In this document: piece by piece, positions 10,306 through 21,100 of the stretch
Numbering within the stretch: the stretch's first letter is position 1
Layout: each line of letters starts with the position of its first letter
Assembly: GCF_947623445.1 (NCBI RefSeq)
Contig: NC_135247.1
Coordinates: 14,262,501-14,326,500, forward strand
DNA length: 64,000 bases
Direction of reading: 5' to 3'
From: Clavelina lepadiformis
Taxonomy: Eukaryota > Chordata > Ascidiacea > Aplousobranchia > Clavelinidae
Made by a program: the position numbers and the translations under genes
The notes under the pieces: generated by a model
Databases searched by the model: none
Told to the model about the DNA's origin: nothing
Seen by the model: only the letters and a program-made list of their open reading frames with translations

Positions 10306-12075
10306 CGTTTAGGTTAGAAGAATGAGCATGCAAAAATTCGATTTGAGGTTTAATTGAAGTTAGATATAGGGTCTATCGGCGGTATTGCGGCCACATTTTT
10401 TCTTTGCGATTTAAATCTCATGTTAAATACGTTTGCCTGGGGCTAGCGAAAAAATTTTTTCACCATATTGTGCAGAATTTAATCTACTTTTTTACTATAA
10501 TTTTATATTATTTTCTGTTGATGCAAAAACGGAGCAAAACGATTTCTTCCAAGACTACTTTTTCCAGGTAATTGCGGACACTCCTTGCAAATGCGGCCAC
10601 ACATCTCCATAAATGCGTCCGCATTTCCCTGCTTTTGCGGACGTATTTTTATGAAGAATTTAGCCTTTTACAGTATTGCCGTTTGTTGTGTGCAAGACTG
10701 AAGAAGAACATTGGAGTTACAAGCAATGCAAAATAAATTGTTTTTATTCATTGATTCATCGAATAACTGTATAATAAATATATGTATGTATAAATATTGT
10801 AAGAATAAGGGAGAAGAATATTCAGGTAACTTGGTTGGTGAAAAACGATGCGTAACCACTACGATTCGTTTTTACTTTTGCGTTTGTATAATGGACGGGC
10901 CAAGTTTTAAACGTTTTTAGTATACCTCACATATCCTATAAGCGTAACTTAACCGTAACGATTATCGTATGTTTACAGTGTAATGCAAAATAAAAAGCGA
11001 GTCATTACGCTTAGCCTGCATCGAGTTCAAGAAAAATTCCAAAGGAATAAGGCGGCAAGCTTATATTCGTGTGGCCTACATGTTAAAACTTTATGGTACA
11101 ACATGTTTTTTGATAATGTATTTGTTTATTTCATGCGACAAGAAACAATTCAAGAAAATACCACTTGAGAGTCGATGCTAATGAAAAAAGAACCGAAAAA
11201 TTTTATCAGCACCATTTTCACACAAACATATCACAATACCACTGCACGTTTTCAATTTCATTAACCTCGATATTGAGGTTGGTGCATTTGGTATGGTCCC
11301 AGAAATCACAAGCTACCCATGACGGTTCAACCGGACCTCTTTTCCACTTTAGCAAATAGCTGAAAGAGCTGCATTTAGCATTACTTGATCGTAAGAGTTC
11401 CTTGATTTCTTACTTGGTAACTCCATATTGCGCAAGTAGACCAAAGTAAGCAAATAATCACGTGCAAACAAAGCATTTGATAAACTAGAATGACCACGTT
11501 ATGCTGTCCGCATTTAGGGGGTTGTTTTGTAATTGTAATGAAACACGGAAAAATAAAAAAAAAACATTGAAAAAAGAGACATAGACATCTCAAATTTTGT
11601 ACATACACAGAAGAAGGATGCAGCTACTCGTGTGCGAAAAAAGAATGAAAAAAGAGCAACATTTGGTGGAGAAACAGCAGTTTAGTTTGCAGAGTGAAAA
11701 AAAATTTTTGGCTATTTTTCATATCGTTCTGGTCTCTGTTTGAGGTAGTCACGTTCTAAGGGTAATAACAAACGTTTTACTTGGAGTAACTTCCTGAAAT
11801 TTGCTGGAGTTGTTTGTTAGGAATATTAGATGAGGCTAATTTAAAAAAAAAAATTTTTCGTTGTAAAATTTTTCGGTAATTTCAGAAAAAAATTTACCGG
11901 CCGCAAAAGCGCCGTGGCCACAATAGGGCCGATTGACCCTAGATTAGAAGGAAGATTTAGGTTAGGTTTAAGTTGCTATAGGCTATGTTATAACATTTAA
12001 GTACGTTAACAAGAAATCGTAAAAAATAGCTTTAAACTTACGACTTTTTCCGGTGAAATAGTAACTGTCAAAAAA
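10306..12075. repeat. dispersed repeat copy interrupted by a TA-flanked element
   Basis: The sequence on either side of the element at 10369-11940 matches the uninterrupted stretch at about 32330-32535. On the left these are GTTTAGGTTAG, GCATGCAAAAA and TTTGAGGTT; on the right GATTAGAAGG, AGATTTAGGTTA, GTTAACAAGAAA and a GATGAAATAG-like block. The 32.4-kb copy therefore serves as an empty-site reference for the insertion. Confidence 0.6.
10369..11940. mobile_element. 1.57-kb TA-flanked DNA transposon relic
   Basis: The ends are inverted repeats of about 26 bp with few mismatches. The left begins GGGTCTATCGGCGGTATTG; the right, in reverse complement, begins GGGTCAATCGGCCCTATTG. Both continue to GGCCAC. 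TA flanks both ends (10367-10368 and 11941-11942). The size and TA duplication suit a Tc1/mariner/pogo-type element, but the short open frames inside (60-80 residues) show no catalytic motif I recognise. The superfamily is left open. Confidence 0.65.
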
Positions 12076-12139
12076 ATTTAACAAAAGAACAATTCAATTT
12101 ATAAAAGTTGAATTTGTTTCATAACTTTAAAGTTTATTA

Positions 12140-12212
12140 TGCTATAATGGTTAACATTTTGTATTTCATTTTCCCACAGAAATTAGCAAAAAATAAACCA
12201 TACAATACTATA
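12140..12212 (+). repeat. SINE-like dispersed repeat tail (diverged copy)
   Basis: It carries the family signature ATGGTTAACATTTT, then CCCACAGAAATTAGC and AAAAATAAACCATACAATAC. These match the tails at 42628-42692 and 41780-41845. Confidence 0.5.
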
Positions 12213-13063
12213 AACTATAAAGCAAGCTTTTGACATGTTTTACACGTTTAGGACAAAAGTTATTGTCAACTTCTGTGCAATGTGCATATAAACAAACTAT
12301 TGGATACCTAATGGCAGTTTGCAGCATTTTCATTTAGATTAATAGTTCCTATTTGTGGAACCTGGCTCTGTTAATTTGTATAATGTAATCACATAGAAAA
12401 TTACTTTGCTATATGCAGAATTGCAACCTTACAATCTGGCCATATATTGGCCTACGGCTTTAAACCGAAATGTAATCAGCTCAACTGTGTATGTATCGCA
12501 GTAAAAAATGAAGTCAACAATCGTTTGTTGATACAAATAAAGTGAGCTGTCTATGTTGTGTCATAGTTTGCAGGCTGATGTAAAGGCCTGAACCAAACCA
12601 AAAAGAGTATTTATTTATGTATCATATAACAAATAAAGTCAGTGACCACACGTTGAATTGATATGTTTGGTATTGTTCTTAGCATGTTAAACTTTTAATT
12701 TTAAAACTTGAAATATTGCAACGGTCAGTATGGTGGTCATACTATTAACTGTCAGTGTGGTGCTTGTACCTGTGCTGTACGGCATGAGCATTGGGACCTA
12801 CAATCTTTCCAGAAATAACTCTTCCTCATGACTAAATCTTAAATAACAATAAGCTGCATTTATTTTATTGGCCATAGGTTACCGACGTAAGAAAATTCCA
12901 ATAGTTGAGCAGCAATTAGGTTAACCTGCGAATTGAAATACTGTATATGCTACTTTTCAGATTTTAATGACATACTAATTTTTCCAAAATCTAGATTCAT
13001 CTAAAACTAATCCTCTCATGACTGAATTACTTCAAAAATACATTTTGAAAAAATTAGCCAAGC

Positions 13064-13135
13064 ATTGGCAGGATTTGAACCTTAACCCTTCAGCATACTA
13101 GCTCTGACCCAAACCACTACGCCACGCAGTCGCCT
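13064..13135 (-). repeat. tRNA-like sequence (A-box and B-box), probably SINE-derived
   Basis: Read on the - strand it has an A-box-like TGGCGTAGTGG and, about 40 nt later, a B-box-like GGTTCAAATCC, the spacing of a tRNA internal promoter. The acceptor stem does not close and the T-stem pairs poorly, so I do not call a functional tRNA. Confidence 0.45.
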
Positions 13136-13532
13136 TTCTTTCTCAAACGGTTGATAAATTTATTAGCAGAAACCTGCTAGTTATCAAATAGCCATTTTTT
13201 AACTTTTGTGAATAGACATATAGACATGGTGAACTTGATTCCTCAAATTGTTCAGTATCATGCGAGATGCTGTCATTTATGAAAATTTGCTTTTGAGAAA
13301 GTGTTTGGACCCTTACATACTGTGTTGGACAAAGCCTAGGCATCACCTAGACGTAGATCGCCAGATACACTAAATCGAATTATTTTTGTGATACCGCTTA
13401 TTTAGGATTGTAACAGTATCACATTGCACAACCAACTGAGCAAGCTCAATGTCAATTGACTCTAAGGCAGCATTAAATCTGTGTTTTAAACCTAGTTGAT
13501 TGGAGCCATTCAAACATCTGAGGTTGGTCACT

Positions 13533-16326
13533 ATGCCTAGACGAAGTACAAGACTACTCCTTAAACGAGGAGACGCATCTGCAGAATCCGATAAAACTGA
13601 AAGTTCTGTAGATATAGCATTATGTGACAACACCAACTTGGCTTCAATTACAATAAAGGACCAACCCATCATCACAAACAATGAAGAAAATGTATCTGTA
13701 GAGAACGATCATTGCGAAGACAGTGACAGTGACCTTGATTCGTTTGCAGTCACACTTGCTGAAAAATACATAAAAAAGATTAAACCCCTTGCTGAATTAA
13801 CTTCCATCAGGACTTCTGACTTACCTGATAAAATTTTGTTGAAACGTGATGAAAAGGTGGACGATTTGTAAGTATACGTAACACCGGAAATGGTTTATAT
13901 GCTCTTTTGAATACTGGCCAATATATGATGGCACAGTTTGCTTCCTGCATGTGTTATATTTATAACAAATATATGTATATTGCAAAGAAAATACCAAAAT
14001 CTGCTCTTTACTAGCATGTAATCTATAAAAATGATTTTTCTAGGCCTTCTTCAATTGATGTCAGTGACATCAATGTAGACAGTTACATAGATGTTGATTC
14101 CAATGCAGGTAAAACAGGAAGAGACAATGTTCTTGATTTGTTTTATGAATCTGGCGAGATGGTATGTATTTGGAATTTTACTATTTTCCTGAGAAATTAA
14201 TTACGATGTCATAAAAAACATTTTATGCTAACGTTATTAAGAACAGTCACATTCACAGCTTGAAAATATTTCACCTTACGTATAAATAAAAATATTTAAC
14301 CTTCCTCATGAAGACCAAACTAGTCAAACCCATTTGTTACTTTTGTAAAATCTTTTTTAACGAGTATCAGTAAATTAATTTGGCAACTGATGCCGTAAAG
14401 TTTATTGCTTGTTTAATGAACTATCTTCAAAATATCAGGAAGTGCTGAAAAAATCTGTCGTTACGCCCGATTTTGAAACCAAGCATGATGTTTGTTCCAA
14501 TCCAAGTTACAGAGCATTAAAGAAAATACGAAAATTGGAAAGAAAGGCAACTGTTGGCAAGAATTGGTTGGTAGTTATGTGGCATTTCACTTCTAACTTC
14601 ATTAACTTTTGTCTCTTTTGTGTTTAGGTAATAAGCAACTATGTACATAAAAACTCTAGGAAAGGAAATCTAGGAAAGCATCTGTCCCTTGTTTCAAAAA
14701 CAAGGATGATTTTTTTGTATTAACAGTGAATCTAACATTTAGGTATCACATGAAAGCACCCGAGTTGACTGAAGACGTGAAACGAGACTTGAAAATTCTA
14801 CAAATGCGATCTGTACTTGATCCTAAAAGGTTTTACAAGCATAACGACAGAAAAACACTACCAAAATACTTCCAGGTATAATATGAGTATGTTTTGCTTT
14901 CGTCATATTAGCCTGACTTTTTAAGATTAGATGTAAGAAACTTCATCCGGTATTTATACTGATTATGCCTTGGTTATTCTATTTTATTAAATCATGTTCT
15001 AAACCATGCCGAGTCAGTCGGAAAATACAGTCTTAGTCTTAATTATGTCTTGTTTTGGGCAAGTCCAAAACAAGTTGATCTTAAATCAAAGATGAGTTGT
15101 CTGTAAGTATTCCGTATACTGAGAAATAGTTTTTCAATAATACTTGGTGATTAAGTAGTTTTTGACAAAACTGTATCGCAACAAATGCTGTTTCTTCGAT
15201 TAATTATGACGGTGGTGGTGGCTTCTATGACTCCAAAATGTGAAAAAAGAGAATGCCATGCATGACTGCGGTGTTGCTTAGTATGAATACTGTTCTATAC
15301 TATTCATTGGATAGATTGTCTCATGTGAACAACTAGAAAAGTGTATAGGTAAAGAGTAATAGGTAATTCATAACAGGAATACCTTGCTTTAGTGAAGCCT
15401 AACCCAGCTTACACTTGGTTTATTTATATAGGTGCTAAGATACAACTCACTTAGCTCAGTCTAGGACTATCGGCTGTTGGCATTTGCGTAGTTTGATGCT
15501 GATAATTGCCAAAAGACACAAATGCTTTTCTGTTACTTGTACTCACACTGTCATCTGTAACATTTTTATGGTGAAAATAAGCATTATCTGCAACTAATCG
15601 TTTACTTGCAGGGCTGAGTCGTATTCACTCCAAAACCCCTTAGCCAGCCTGCTACTATGACCATACCTTCTGTAGTTTAAACCTTGGAAATCAAGCATGT
15701 TGGTTTTACTTGATGATGTCATAATTAGCAATACATTTTTGGCAGTAACTACTTTCCCACTAGATCGTATTTAGAAAACCTTTATCCAGGATGTTTTTGG
15801 ATTTGTCCTTCACTAAGTTATTGTTAATTTAGTTTAGCTTATTATTTATAGCAACAAGTGTTTGAAACCACTTTTCAAACATCTTATGGTCAGTAGCTTT
15901 ATGATTCGATTTAAAATTTGATAAATGATGGTAAATATAACTTTTAGATGGGTAAAATCATGGACAATGCAACTGATTTCTACTCCTCAAGACTTCCGAA
16001 GAAGCAACGGAAATCAACCTTAGCGGATGAACTGCTGGCTGATGCTAACTTTAAAAACTACCAGAAGCGCAAGTTTGTATTTAAATGTGTTTGGCATACT
16101 TCACAAGTTCAAAAATTATTCTTTCGTGTGAGATTTTTTAATATTATTTGCAGCACTATGTTGTTATTTAGTATTTTTGTTTGATGTTTTGTCTTGTTTG
16201 TCGACTAGAACTTGATAACAATCATTTTATAGGTACAAGGAGATAGATGCTAAGCGAAGAGCTTTAGCCGGTAGGAAACATTCTTTAAAAAAATCCAAAT
16301 CAAAAAAAAAGACATCCAAAATCTAA
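13533..16326 (+). CDS. DNTTIP2: DNTTIP2/Fcf2-family pre-rRNA processing factor
   Basis: Six exons: 13533-13867, 14044-14161, 14439-14566, 14743-14875, 15948-16072 and 16233-16326, giving 310 residues. The C-terminal half is the Fcf2 domain: KNWYHMKAPELTEDVKRDLK, QMRSVLDPKRFYKH, LPKYFQMGKIMDNATDFYSS, RLPKKQRKSTLADELL, then a Lys-rich tail KKSKSKKKTSKI. Fcf2/DNTTIP2 acts in the nucleolar small-subunit processome in early pre-rRNA cleavage. The N-terminal third is acidic and low in complexity (EDSDSDLDSF). Human DNTTIP2 is longer (about 750 residues) because of an extended N-terminus, so this copy is nearer the short yeast form. The start MPRRSTRLLLKRG is the first ATG of the open frame. Exon 3 to 4 uses donor TG|GTTGGT, chosen because it restores the conserved Trp. 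Confidence 0.9.
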
Positions 16327-16377
16327 GTGGACATTATCTTGCACAGACTATGCCAGGTACCTGCTCTACTGTAATAC

Positions 16378-16383
16378 AATAAA
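16378..16383 (+). promoter_or_regulatory. polyadenylation signal AATAAA for DNTTIP2
   Basis: AATAAA lies 52 nt after the DNTTIP2 stop codon, in a short AT-rich 3' UTR. Confidence 0.6.
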
Positions 16384-18138
16384 AATTCATCAAAACATTG
16401 TCTAAAATCCATAATTAAACTTTTTTACAGGCTGCATTCCTAATTTGTTCTAAAAAATTGATATAAGATAAACTAATATTTAGCGTTTGAGAAATTAATT
16501 TGGTGATTTTTTGCAGATTGGGAAGATATAGATGGAAAACAGCTTTAACCCGGGGTGCATAAGTAGCCACTGGCTGTTTGGTTGAAACACTTTTCTTGAA
16601 CTTTTGAAATGAAGAATGTAATAAAAAATAAGGTTCCCCCAAAAAGTGTTTCTTGGGGAGATTTGAGGTTCAAGAATACAATCAAAAGATATGCAAATTT
16701 GTGCAATTAGCTTCCAACGAGATCAGAATCCAACGTTCACTATCATTAATTCTTTATATCCAGAAGAATTCTTCATGTTACGTGCAAATGCTTTCCACCT
16801 GAAGAGGGATTGTTGATAATATCAAGCACTAATAATTAATCTTAGTCTATCAAGTTTTATGAGTTTTTTCGTGTTGTATTTTTCTCAAATTTCGGCCATT
16901 CGCTGGAATGCAGTCTGAATGCGCAATAAACTTTGACTAAAGCGAATTTCATCCGCATACCGACCGTAAGTGTACCAGCTGAGTTTATGGTCATGGTTTG
17001 ATTGCAAATACTTAAGTCTATGGCTACAGACTAATGAACTTTCTCAAACAGTTTATTATCTTATCAGAAACCGCTCAAGTATTGGTTAATGTGCATATGT
17101 GTTTTGCTTGTCATATCGAAGCTGAACTGGGAGCCTATCTGCAACCTGTAATATGTTTGTGTCAGTTTTGGGCTTTCTAACAATTCTTCAACGAAATTAT
17201 TTATCAAGTGACAACTAAATAGATCACAAAATTATGAACGGTGCCGTCTCCTGGTGGTGATCGTGTCGTTTATTTGTCGTCATCATCTGTTAAGGGACGA
17301 AAAATAAAATGCTAACCATTATAGCGTGGTAAAATAACAGCTCTTAAGCAAACAATGAGCGTCAAACAGCCGCAAAGGCTTAAAATGTGCAAAAACAATG
17401 TGACCATATGATAAAAACGAATAATGGTTATCACGGCCACCGAACCCAACGTTAACGCCTTGGTAAATTAGCAATTTGAAGAAAACATTCTAATATTTAA
17501 AGTTAACTATAGAGTACTGTTTTTACTAGAGAAACTAATACGTACAATTAACTATGTTGTAAAGTTATTCGGCTGGAAGGTGAGTTGTGTGCGATTTGCC
17601 GAAACAAATCGCCTTTTCGAGCAGCTATATCTACAACTGGCAAAACATGAACTACGACTATGTAAGATTAACTACGGGTAAGCTTTTCGGAGGCATTGCA
17701 CCCGCAGATAATTCATAACCGTAATCAAAGGGGCAAAAGCAATATAAAATTTATTTTTTGAGCTTTGAGTATAATGAATAAACTTCTGTTCGTGTTGTTC
17801 TGACCAGAGCTTCCTGACAAAATGTACACGAACACAGTTTTTCAGCAACAGGATATTGACCATTCTTGCTATAAGCACGCATCACGCCTATTACAGTTTT
17901 CACCAAAATTTAAAAAATTGTGAATCACGTGTCTATACAATTATTTTGACAAAATTAACTTGGACACAGTTTAAGATGATAAACAATAAACTAAGTGAAA
18001 GTAAAATATAATAAATTAATTATAAGAAACATGAGATATAGTGCAATCAAGGTTTTTTGCATAAATATGTATTCAAACAAGGTTAAAACAAGTGCTGCGC
18101 GTTGCGGGAACACAGTGTTGATAAATTTGTGCCGTATA
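16384..18138. other. intergenic between convergent genes
   Basis: No coding signal. At about 17290-17330 the string GGGACGAAAAATAAAATGC followed by TAACCATTATAGCG is the reverse complement of the SINE-like tail seen at 42628-42692. A TTTATT (AATAAA on the - strand) at 17750-17755 is a possible poly(A) signal for the - strand nucleotidase gene. Confidence 0.4.
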
Positions 18139-21100
18139 TCAGACGTTGCTTGCGCAGGGAAATATTCTAGCCTCGATCAAGGGCAAGACTTGCCACCTGA
18201 CTTCACTTGGATTATTGGAGCGTTCGCGTAAAAGCTTCAAATTGTCTTGGTCGGACGAAAGCGTATCTTGGCGAAGTTTCGCGTGCGCTGAACTGCCGTA
18301 GTTTGCTTGCACGAACTTGCTCGCTGCTATAAAGCTCGGGAGATGACGAGGTGTGTGAAGGTCGTTCGAAAAGGCAGCGTCACTTGGGACTATTAAACCA
18401 TTGCTGCTACTTTGACTAATGACAGACTTCAAGGAATTTTTTAGGGTTGCAATCGGGGCTTCAGCGATTCCATCTTTAAATGCTTCCTTGACATCTATGT
18501 TGGATTTATTACAAGAAATGCTGCAACCATCCATAGAAATGCTCACCTATACAATAGCAAGGTTAATAAGTAGTCGTCAGCTAACTTATAAATAGATATG
18601 ATGCACAGAAGGTCACCACAACGTAGCTTTACCTTGCAATCTCGGCTTTCTTGAAAATCTATCAGACGATTGACATTTGTCAAGTGGTTTCGGACAATAG
18701 TTGATAATAATGGTCCGGAATCCGGATCAGTTAAAATTTTACATTCTTTGAGGCTGGTGTAACCATCTTTTCCACGGGCGACATACGCCTTGGTTGCAAT
18801 CTTGTAATTTTTGTTCAAGTCTAGAGGTTTGCCACCAATTAATATCGTCTCTTGCACCACCCTGTGGCCCGGTTTGGCAGATGGGTCATAGCCGAAACAT
18901 ATGCCAGATACCTAAATATAAAAGATATAAATGATAGTCTACATACGAACAAAGCAAGAGTAATGTAAGTTAACACAGTGTTAGCGATGTGTCTAGATCA
19001 AGCAAACGTATGTTTTAAAACAGAGAACTTGTCGTATGTACAACATCCATAAACATATGATGTACAAGTGTAAGTTTATTAAGGATATTTATTATAGCGT
19101 ATAGAAAAATGTTACATAATGCGACAAGCTTTGAAAAACGAAAAACATACCTGCGGAAAACGCCCTTCTAATTTTGGGTATTTACTAACGCCATTTTCAA
19201 GCGCCTCAAGCAGCTGTTTTCCAGTCGCAACAATGACGACAACACTGTCATTTATTGGTAGGATTGTCATCAGATCGCGAAGTCGAAAATCTCCACGGGA
19301 ATGGACTCCGTCGGAACGGAATGTGCCGGAATTCATAAGGACGAGATCCGCCTTTGTCACCGACGCCATAATATCAGCGACAAAGTTTCCGAGACGAGTT
19401 TCTTGGCTCCTGACCACATCGAAACTTCCATCGAGGTCGGTCTATCAAAAGACGAGAAAATTTGATGAATTTCGAATGTTGGTAGAATGTAAGAACCCTT
19501 AATGTATAAAATTTGCAACAAGTTTAATATTCTTCTCAATACGTCAGAGTCCTTTTGCGGAAACTCTTGTGACTGCATCCCTTCATTTCTTCAACCGTCA
19601 ACAGTTTCCAGAAAATTCAGTTTAATAACCAGGACAGTTTGTTTATGCTCAAACTTATGGTTAAGAAAGGACAAACAACACTCTATACATGGATGATGCA
19701 CATCCTTCTTACCAGTACAATTCCTATCCTGGCTTCTAAACTTTTCTCCAGGGCGGATGTATAACGGTGTACTATTTGCGCCATCCCCCTATCTTCTGGG
19801 ACTTCTTTTGACACGTCATGACGCGTTAGTCTGACATCAAGACATCCTTCTTTGCGCATGAGGACGTCGACCGTGGAGAAGTTTCGAAAATCGGAGCCAC
19901 TCTTGACTATGAGACAATCTGAAACGAGGAAGTGGGTGAACGAATGTTGCGGATTATGAGTCTCAAGTTTCAAATTTTATTTCAATGGAATAGCTGCGTT
20001 TTTTTGACGCATAGTCATTAATAAAAGTTTGAATCACAACTCATTCAACTCTATTAATTTTGAATCAAAGTTAAGATTTGTTTTCACCAAAAATTGGTTG
20101 GGTAAAAAAAACTAACAAACTTTTACAAAGTGCCCGAATCGCCTTTATAAATACTGTAAACTAGCTCACCATCAATTTCCTTCACGCCGTAGCCGTGATC
20201 ATGACCCCCCAACACAAGGTCGATATCTGGCACTTCCTGCGTAAGGCGTACGTCATTGGGCCATCTCATATGTGTGAGTGCGACTACGAAATCAGCGCCT
20301 TCTTCCTGAAAATTAAACGTCATAAAAATGTTTATGAGATTCCTGTCAAATATTTGCACGGAATTCCGCTAGAAAGCGATCATTGATGCATTTTTTACAT
20401 GTGGCGAAGCTTTAAATGCCAACACATTTGCTGACTTCAGCAATATTAAAGAAATTACAATAATTGCTAAAAATAAAGAAGCGAAATTTTCAAAGTCGAT
20501 TTGACAAACAACCATACCCGTAATTCTTTCGCTATTTCTCGTCCTCGGCTGACATAATCCTGATAATCGAGGTCGGTTTTGGCAACTGTGGCAAGCGTGT
20601 CCAGCCATTCCTCCTCAACCAGACCGAGAAATCCAACCTATTTAAAATACCACAGCCACATTTTGAGTGCTATAGTTTAAAAGTACATTGCTATTGTCAT
20701 TAACTCTTTTTTGTATGTGAGTAGTGTCAGAGGGGAAAGAGATCAAGGGCCCAATAACCTATTTCGTTAGTGCCCGAACAACTTATTACCGTTTGACCTT
20801 CGACTATGAGGGCAATTAGCCAATTATAGTTGTTATTATGCACACTCGCAGGACCAATACTAATTTATATGCAATATAGCGCTCCTGGAAAAGTTAACCT
20901 ATCGATAGAGTTTGAATTTATTTGCTTTATGATTTTTGTTAAACTGAGCAGTTATGCTTCGTAATTAAGAAATCTATTCTAGATCGTATTTTTACCACAC
21001 AGTAAACAAAATGCCAACGAAATGCTCGAATGCACGTCAAACCAAATGATATTGGCTGCATTTGCGTTAGGCTTAAAACTGGTAGTTATGACAGGGAGAA

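Noticed and set aside
13064..13135. Functional tRNA gene on the - strand
   Set aside because: A and B boxes are present but acceptor and T stems do not pair; reported only as a tRNA-like repeat.
14566..14627. DNTTIP2 exon 3 ending at TTG|GTAGTT
   Set aside because: That donor gives the wrong phase for the next exon; donor TG|GTTGGT four bases earlier restores the frame and the Trp expected in the Fcf2 domain.
20123..20169. Extension of nucleotidase exon 7 to YSIYKGDSGTL
   Set aside because: A GTGAGC donor after GAT G fits the phase of the next exon and yields VKEIDDCLIVKSGSDFRNF, the expected family sequence.
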